Part shown: positions 58,101 to 64,000 of the stretch, piece after piece
Numbering within the stretch: position 1 is the first letter of the stretch
How the letters are laid out: every line of letters begins with the position of its first letter
NCBI RefSeq assembly: GCF_000237925.1
Contig: NC_031495.1
Location: forward strand, 32,526,706 to 32,590,705
From: Schistosoma mansoni
Taxonomy: Eukaryota > Platyhelminthes > Trematoda > Strigeidida > Schistosomatidae
DNA: 64,000 bases
Direction of reading: 5' to 3'
Made by a program: the position numbers and the translations under genes
The notes under the pieces: generated by a model
What the model was told of the DNA's origin: nothing
What the model saw: only the letters and a program-made list of their open reading frames with translations
Database searches by the model: none

Positions 58101-60164
58101 TGTTATAATTATTATCTAGGAGTCTATTTTCTGTGCTATGTTATGACTTTGTTGTAATTAGTCTACTTTTTTGTGTACAGCACAGCTCATGAAAAATACC
58201 GGGACCATTTTTGCAAATGAAATAAACCCCAGTAGAGCCAAAGCGCTGCTTGGAAATTGCCATCGTATGGGTGTAACAAATACTGTCATCTGTACAGAAA
58301 ATGGGCGAAAATTTCCAAAAATAATGTCGAACTTCGACCGAGTCCTCGTAGATGCACCGTGTTCTGGAACTGGTATCATCGCCAAAGATCCTTCTGTGAA
58401 AACCACCAAGAATAATGACGAGATTCAGAAGTGTGTAGAGTTGCAGAAAAGGTTACTTGTAGCTGCTATTGATTCCTGCAAAGTAGGAGGTTACGTGGTG
58501 TATTCCACATGCTCCATATTGGTGAGTAACCTGTGACTACTAGTAAGAACATTTTCTGACGAGTTTTTGTAGAGAGTAGACCAAATCTTTTATCGTTCAA
58601 TAATATGGACATATGGGAGAGAAACGTAATGACTAATGCTGTAGTTCGTCACACAAAACGCGAGTCAGAAAACAAAAAGTTGGAGTAGCAAGTCGCTTTT
58701 TAGAGTTTTTTAAACTCCACTACTCTGTGCACAATTTCTGTTTGTTGAGTCCGTAAATTGATGCATTGGTAACCAAACGAAACAAATTTCATTAGCTGGT
58801 GTTTAATAAATAAGTAAGTCTAGTAAACAAACACGGTAGGCAAAGCCTCATTTCTGAAGCCTGCTTCACTCCCGTGCTTACCAGGCTGATAATCACAAGA
58901 TTATTTACTTTTTTTACTAGAACAAGTATCCTATTCAACCGAGTCTTCATTTCCTTTATCAAAGGCTAATTGGGAAAGAACGGCTGATCAAGATAATTCC
59001 AAACGTCAAATTAGAGTGTTGAAGTTTGGGGTTGTTGATAATGTTTTTGAAATACAAGTAGACCAACTCATAGGTCCTTTTCGGAGTAAAAAGAAGGGTT
59101 AAATAAAATATATAGTAAAGGTGATCTATTGGGAAAATGTGTAGAGGAAGCAAGTAGAACTTTTATTAGTTGGTGATTATGACAGCCCTGTTTACTTCAT
59201 ATTTGTGTTGAAAATGTGCAACTCGATTCAAACTACCAACTTCTTGTTACGTAACAACGATTGGTATTACTTAACCCCACATAGTTATTCGAGGGTAAAG
59301 TGAACTAGTGCATTCAGTCTCAAAAGTATGTATAATTTACGTCACACTCGATGTTTTTACCGCTTTCAAATGTGAGTCATACTCAGAGCACAAACGCGCG
59401 ACAGCGTGAGTTATCGCGCTAAAAAATGGATAAGAAAACCCGTCAAGATATGAAAATAACTTTTTGCATAATTTGGTTTGAAAGCAGACAAACAATACTT
59501 ATGATTAAAGATGGATGCACCGAGCCATGTCACCAAATTACTGTTTGCACTGACCTTAATTAGGCACTTTTTACATATCAACACGGCCTTATTCAACAGT
59601 TAGTGATATCATGATTTGACAACTCCTAGAAAACGTTGTGCTTCGCCGATGTTTGCCAGGCATGAATAACGCATGTCCTAGTCACTCCAGTCAGAGACTT
59701 AGTTTCGTATAGTACTTATTCATAAGGTCATCTAGTAAGTCACACTGTTCGACAACAACTTTTACGTAGACTTTCGAAGTACGAGATATTTTCGTACGTG
59801 AACGTCATGTTTATATATAATTATGTTCCATGTTTTACATTGAAAGTATTGACATTACTGCGCATATTATCTTTTTGTTTCTGTCTAACAAGGTAGAAGA
59901 AAATGAGAACGTTGTAAACTTTGCGTTAAGACGAAGAAAAGTACGTTTAGAGGAGACGAAACTGTTTGGGGAAAAGGGTTTCACTGCGTAGGTGAGTGTT
60001 CACTAAAGTATAATTATCTCCACAGATTCAAAGGCTATCAGTTCCACCCACATATGACGCGCGTTCGACGTTTTTACCCGCACAAGCACAATGTCGACGG
60101 ATTTTTCGTGGCAAAAATGAAGAAAATGGCAGCGACGGTTACAAGGAAGAAGGAAGTTCCTTGA
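55143..60164 (+). CDS. NOP2: NOP2/NSUN1, rRNA (cytosine-C5)-methyltransferase, seven exons
   Basis: Exons: 55143-55236, 55269-55354, 55386-55880, 55912-56140, 58181-58521, 59893-59987, 60026-60164; 492 residues, all phases consistent. The start is the first ATG after an in-frame TGA at 55104; a second ATG lies two codons on. The N-terminus is basic, then an acidic segment (61-110). [19 protein letters not shown] (207-225) is the family signature. The methyltransferase domain has the SAM-binding loop DLCAAPGGK (289-297), DAPCSGTG (359-366) with Cys362, and YSTCSI (409-414) with Cys412, the catalytic cysteine. [17 protein letters not shown] is near the C-terminus. NOP2 is nucleolar, methylates a cytosine of large-subunit rRNA and is needed for 60S assembly. 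The long C-terminal tail of vertebrates is absent. Introns 3 and 4 appear to start with GC, and exon 4 has a near-identical second copy at 56707-56935 in intron 4. Confidence 0.93.
55237..55268 (+). other. NOP2 intron 1, 32 bases
   Basis: GTTTGT...TTTCAG. Splicing joins KLR and EKLTSRQKQ in phase 1. Confidence 0.75.
55355..55385 (+). other. NOP2 intron 2, 31 bases
   Basis: GTATTT...CATTAG, phase 0. Confidence 0.75.
55846..56473 (+). repeat. 628-base tandem duplication, copy 1 (holds NOP2 exon 4)
   Basis: It matches 56641-57268 with a single difference noticed by eye (C versus T in the GGGCTTC region). It includes the last 35 bases of exon 3, the whole of intron 3 and exon 4, and the start of intron 4. 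The copies are separated by 167 bases of unrelated AT-rich sequence. Confidence 0.92.
55881..55911 (+). other. NOP2 intron 3, 31 bases, GC-AG
   Basis: Exon 3 ends CTCAA and the intron starts GCAAGT, ends GGATAG. Only this choice yields the family sequence [21 protein letters not shown] is the standard form of GC donors. Confidence 0.8.
56641..57268 (+). repeat. 628-base tandem duplication, copy 2 (duplicate NOP2 exon 4)
   Basis: The exon copy at 56707-56935 encodes the same 76 residues, including the SAM-binding loop. Exon 4 is 229 bases, so using both copies in one transcript would shift the frame. One or the other can be used, with the same product. It may be a recent duplication or an assembly artefact from two haplotypes. 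Confidence 0.9.
57340..57560 (-). mobile_element. CR1/jockey-like LINE tail
   Basis: The minus-strand translation reads [20 protein letters not shown] near 57540-57470, the conserved end of LINE ORF2 (NSLP...A.SV.SFK). A 3'-end fragment inserted in NOP2 intron 4, opposite in sense to the gene. Confidence 0.55.
58522..59892 (+). other. NOP2 intron 5
   Basis: GTGAGT...ACAAG, 1371 bases, phase 0. No exon or clear repeat was recognised inside; short frames on the minus strand are unremarkable. Confidence 0.75.
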
Positions 60165-60223
60165 AACTGGAAATATGTAGATAAAGCACCTGGAGTACCA
60201 AGTCTTTGCTTTTGTTTGTGAAT

Positions 60224-60229
60224 AATAAA
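60224..60229 (+). terminator. poly(A) signal of NOP2
   Basis: AATAAA 60 bases after the stop codon, the first in this region. Confidence 0.55.
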
Positions 60230-60905
60230 TTTAACCTAAGTTTAGTCCTTACTTCTTCGGAACTCAGTGCATGACGGACTTCGGGTGTTTTATTTATAAG
60301 GTGCGCAAAATTCTGATCGTAACAATATAAATTTAGGATACTTAACGATGCCGAAAACGCAGATAACTAGCCTTCTGTACCCAGTTTGATAATGGGTCAT
60401 GCCTAGCTACTCAATCCCCTGTCTTCAGTTAACATACTAACAACCTGCGAAAATCCCTCGTCGTTTGCACTTCCTTCTAAAGGTCATCTGTCCAACTTAT
60501 CATTCTATACAGTGTCTCACAGTAAATGATCTATCACACACTACATAACGCTTACATATCAGATGCCTAAGTAACACGGATTTTTTAATTTCTATGCTGG
60601 ATATAGTCATGTGTAGATGGACACATGTTCTTAGTAATTGCTGAGGTTTGTCTAAGTTGTGTAACTGGAGGCGAAACAGTCAAAGCCTAAGGAGTCGTTC
60701 ACAAATACAGTATACAAGCTCGTCACACTTTCGATATTCTTAAGTGGAAAATGTATTGGAAGAAAGCCAAGTAAAAAACCAGAGATTGTTAGCAAAATAA
60801 AGACATTGATGAGCAATAGTCAGAGTTGAATTTAATTACAGTCGAGGTTGTGTACGTTATATTTCCGGGATATAAATTAGTTAAAATTTATTTGGTCAAA
60901 TGTAG
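60230..60905. other. spacer between two convergent genes
   Basis: No feature was recognised beyond the expected 3' UTRs of NOP2 (left) and the 97-residue gene (right). Confidence 0.45.
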
Positions 60906-62725
60906 TTACGATTGACTGCGCTTACGAAAGTCTTCGAAAAAAGCTTTTACTTCTGATTCTGTTACAATCTGAAAGACAAAAATCGGATATGAGTTAGAAA
61001 CACTAAAAATAGAATGGTTATTTCATAGTAGAAAATACAACAAGCTGCTCGCCTACATCTATGTCGACCAGTTTCCATTTAACGCATAAAATAAATATTG
61101 GGTTTGAAAACCCCTAACCACAAAACTTGTTTCGTAAGGATAGCAAACGTTTTGAGAAACTTACTGGACTTTATACAACGGAGTCTCCACATGAGCTACG
61201 CTATCCATCAGCTCATGGTTCAATACGTCACAAATAACTAAGAACATAAAGGCTAGCATAGACCTCTTCACAATTTACACAACTTGCTGTATGAAAGAAC
61301 TAAATAGGTAAGTTATCTACTTACGTGGTTTTTGTCTCTCTTCTTTGTGAGAAATTCCTCCAGAGCTTCTTTTAGTCGTACAAACCCTACATTAAAAGTA
61401 AACTTCATTAGTAGTTTTGGAAAATATGCAAATGACAATCAGTGTACTCAAATGCAGAGCTTGTTAGGTCTGTTTAAGTGGGTTCGATACCATTTATCGC
61501 TTAAGATACAATTATCAGATTGTTGACCCCATTTAATCTTGGTTTTCTGGGTATGGATATCTACATAACAAAGCAGATATCTCTTAATTGGCTCATAGAG
61601 ACCTATTTTCAGACAGATGGTTATCTTTACTTAGAATGTTATAATGTACTAACAGTATCTAAAGGTGTTATTATCTTCTTATGCTTTATTAGTAGTTTAC
61701 TATTTATTTTCGAGTAATAGTCTAGTGCTGCCATCCGAATTCCTGCCATATAAACTAAGACACGAAGTAATGGATTGTTTTTTATTCAAACTTTTATACT
61801 GTATACACTGAACATCCGCAAACTTATGATAACAAAGTTGATGTAATGGAATAATCCAACCATTTATACCTAAACGAAATAACTCGTATGAAAATAGACT
61901 TTGAATTAAGTGATATACGTCTAATACGAAAATCACAGGATATTTTTACAGGTCTTTTCTTAATAAATACTATTATAACATCTTAAAACATCTTTCTGAT
62001 CAACCAGTATTATAACGAACCTGCCATAAGATATTTCCATGTACAATGAAGACCATGTAAGTCACTGTGACGAACTCATCCTAACTCCAACTGCTTGATT
62101 CTAGCGTAAATCTTGTTTCTCGTGATAAAGCTCGTTGTTGTTTTCGTTTAAAGACATACGCATCAAAACACACGAAAACGTGGCAAAAACATGTTGAGGC
62201 ACAGGAACCAGAAAACATCATAGATGTCTCTCGAATTTCTAGTATTCAGATGTTGTGATCATAAATTGTGCAATCAAGCAAACAGGAAATATTTTTTATT
62301 TGAGAGCTTATAAACTCTCCTCTATGCTTGATCTTGCTTCTTATATGTTCAACGTATGTGAGGGTTGGGGTTACTGGTTCTGGTTAAACAATTGACTGAC
62401 ATTATGATGGTAAGCGTGAAATAACCTGTATTGAACGTGACAATTATTTACGAGAAATATGTGCAAAAAAATCAGTGTATCTATATAAGGTGTTATTATT
62501 TTTAATAATAATTTCAAAATTAAATATAAAGGATAAGTCACCGTTCTGACAGTTACCTGTTGCAAAATTTACTGCTACAGGGTGTGGCAACTCTGCAAGA
62601 GCCTCATTTAGTGTGCGTTTCTCTTCTTCGTTGATCGATTTAGTCCTTTGTTTTCCCAGCTGCATGTAATGGGATACTGAGTCTTCAGGATCCAATAGAA
62701 ATTCTACTTTAAGGTGCTTGTACAT
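60906..62725 (-). CDS. small three-exon protein of unknown function, 97 residues
   Basis: Exons on the minus strand: 62557-62725, 61325-61386 and 60906-60968, with GT-AG introns in phases 1 and 0 and an uninterrupted frame ending TAA. The ATG at 62725 is preceded in frame by TAG, AAA, so it is the likely start, although that TAG could also be a splice acceptor. The product starts MYKHLKVEFLLDPEDS, continues with a charged, helical stretch (SINEEEKRTLNEALAELPHP), then FVRLKEALEEFLTKKRDKNH, and ends VKAFFEDFRKRSQS. It has no signal peptide or membrane segment and reads as a compact helical protein of high charge. I do not recognise the family. The consistent splice sites and phases make it a real gene rather than chance. 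Confidence 0.7.
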
Positions 62726-63571
62726 TTTCTAACCCAAAAAATTGTAAAATTAAGTGCTTGGTAATTAAAGCATGTCAACGTAAAAATCTTGACTTCACTG
62801 AATCTAGAAAAGCAACAGAGTATAACAACCTACACACACGTTGCTGACAAGTTTATTCAGCTTGGGCTTTAGAAAACAACGACATGCATAATATAATTTG
62901 TCCTATTAAGTTTCCCACCAATTCGTTCTGCTCGACTTCAAAGTAATTGTCTTTGGACATTACATAAATTAAACTTGTGTCCAATTATAACCAATGGAAT
63001 TTGTTGACCATATAGTGGCCGCCCATCATTTTGAGAACGCATTAATACAGAAACTTATTACAACAAAGATGCGAATAATCCGTTTCTTGATTTTGATGGT
63101 GCATTTAGAAGTGATAAAAATAAGCAAGTATATAATATGAACATCACTATTGATGAGACACTGGGACATATATACGACACTTTTTCATGATTTTACGTAA
63201 ACCATAGTTGCTAGAATGAACTTCGTGCGTATTTTTCCGAGGAAAATGCGTCGACATGTGTATTATAATCGTGAAAAACTTCGTAGAGCAGAGTAAAACC
63301 ATGGTGAACAATTTACTTCCATTTTAAAAATCCATGGAAAGGCTTTGAATTTACTATAATCCTTTACATTTGCTACCGAGAATTTGACGATAGCTTTCAA
63401 GAATGTGTTATGGTGTAGACCTATGATCTGGAAAGTTCAGAGATGTTAATTACATTGTTCATTTTATAATTGGAAATGCTGTGGAAGCTTACTTATTTAA
63501 CTGCCCCTCAGCCCTATATTTGGTTTTAACGGCATCGCTCAAATTCACAGTACACCTAAAACCTGAATTTG
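62726..63571. other. non-coding stretch upstream of the 97-residue gene
   Basis: No supportable feature was found; a promoter is expected at its left end. Confidence 0.4.
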
Positions 63572-63717
63572 CCCCCAAATGCCCTGGTACGGCCAAGAGT
63601 GGTGAGAGTCAGCTCTCCCTCTCGAAATGTCCTCACATGACCACTGCATACAATCACTGACACGGAAGTCCTACTCATTGCCTTCACGTGGACAGAGTTG
63701 TTTACGGAATTGGGAGG
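63572..63717 (+). mobile_element. fragment of the GC-rich retroposon / LINE 5' region
   Basis: Matches the first 145 bases of 48836-49342 (CCCCCAAATGCCCTGGTACGG start), diverged. It is truncated exactly where an inverted LINE 3' end begins. Confidence 0.7.
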
Positions 63718-64000
63718 TCAGTCAGTCAGTTACAACGTAGAACTTCGTACGTACGTACATCAGTTCGAGTTGCCATACCACATTAGCACAGAGATCCAGT
63801 TGTCGATTCAAATCCCATAGTGGTAGAAGTAGTAGGAGTATAATCAGAAATCCAAAAGATTAGGGTTTGAAGAAATTATTGAAGGAGTATAGTACAGTGA
63901 AATAAATTTGGAAAGAGGAAAAGATAAAGACATGAGGAATTCAGAAGATTAGAATTTGGTAGAACACAAAGAGTGGATGCACCTTCGCCATTGCAAACGA
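63718..64000 (-). mobile_element. RTE-type LINE 3' end, cut by the window edge
   Basis: Matches 41912-42190 along its whole length: a GACT-type tandem tract, the 3' UTR (CGTAGAACTTCGTACGTACG), and the start (in minus-strand sense, the end) of ORF2. The element continues to the right beyond the window. Confidence 0.85.

Larger units (their letters stand above)
56141..58180 (+). other. NOP2 intron 4, GC-AG, containing a duplicate exon 4
   Basis: Donor GCAAGT at 56141 after ATTG, acceptor TGTACAG ending at 58180. The junction restores [11 protein letters not shown] as in other NOP2 proteins. Inside lies the second copy of exon 4 (56707-56935) with its own acceptor and GC donor, and a LINE tail on the opposite strand. 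Confidence 0.8.

Noticed and set aside
58841-58895. Small imperfect inverted repeat around GGCAAAGCC
   Set aside because: Too short and imperfect to call a structured element.

Overview
The window looks like a flatworm nuclear genome, most likely a schistosomatid blood fluke (Schistosoma or Trichobilharzia). The DNA is AT-rich. Host coding exons are short and separated either by very small introns (about 31-41 bases) or by long ones. The repeats are of kinds known from schistosomes: an S-alpha-like tRNA-derived SINE with a hammerhead ribozyme module, RTE-type (SR2/Perere-like) and CR1-like LINEs, and Ty3/gypsy LTR elements. Species cannot be fixed from sequence alone.

Host genes are few. (1) Minus strand, 23750-24067: first coding exon of malectin, an ER lectin; the later exons were not found. 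(2) Minus strand, 46363-46750: a two-exon J-domain (HSP40-type) protein, 115 residues as read, with a likely mitochondrial leader. (3) Plus strand, 55143-60164: a complete seven-exon gene for the nucleolar rRNA cytosine-C5 methyltransferase NOP2/NSUN1 (492 residues as assembled). Two of its introns appear to be GC-AG, and exon 4 is duplicated almost perfectly 795 bases downstream. (4) Minus strand, 60906-62725: a three-exon gene for a 97-residue protein I do not recognise, tail-to-tail with NOP2. A further possible exon lies at 48111-48278.

Layout: 1-17.5 kb is mostly non-coding AT-rich DNA with SINE relics, one solo-LTR-like repeat and a 0.4-kb repeat present twice. 17.5-23.0 kb is a tandem LTR-element array (three LTRs, two internal regions carrying Gag, protease and integrase parts), sitting next to an RTE LINE fragment. 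23.6-24.1 kb is malectin. 26-45 kb is a graveyard of LINE, gypsy, SINE and inverted-repeat elements. 45.8-46.8 kb holds a solo LTR and the J-domain gene. 48.8-55 kb again holds repeats, including gypsy fossils. 55-62.7 kb is the gene-rich end, and 63.6-64 kb is LINE sequence running off the edge.

Most interesting are the hammerhead-ribozyme-like modules in several repeats (SINEs near 14.2, 45.0 and 45.4 kb; a degenerate S-alpha module near 0.8 kb; and an inverted-terminal-repeat element at 33.6-34.4 kb with a hammerhead-like core in each arm). Also notable are the inverted SINE pair forming a 470-base palindrome, the tandem LTR array, and the NOP2 exon duplication with GC-AG introns. All calls are from reading the sequence; no searches were run.
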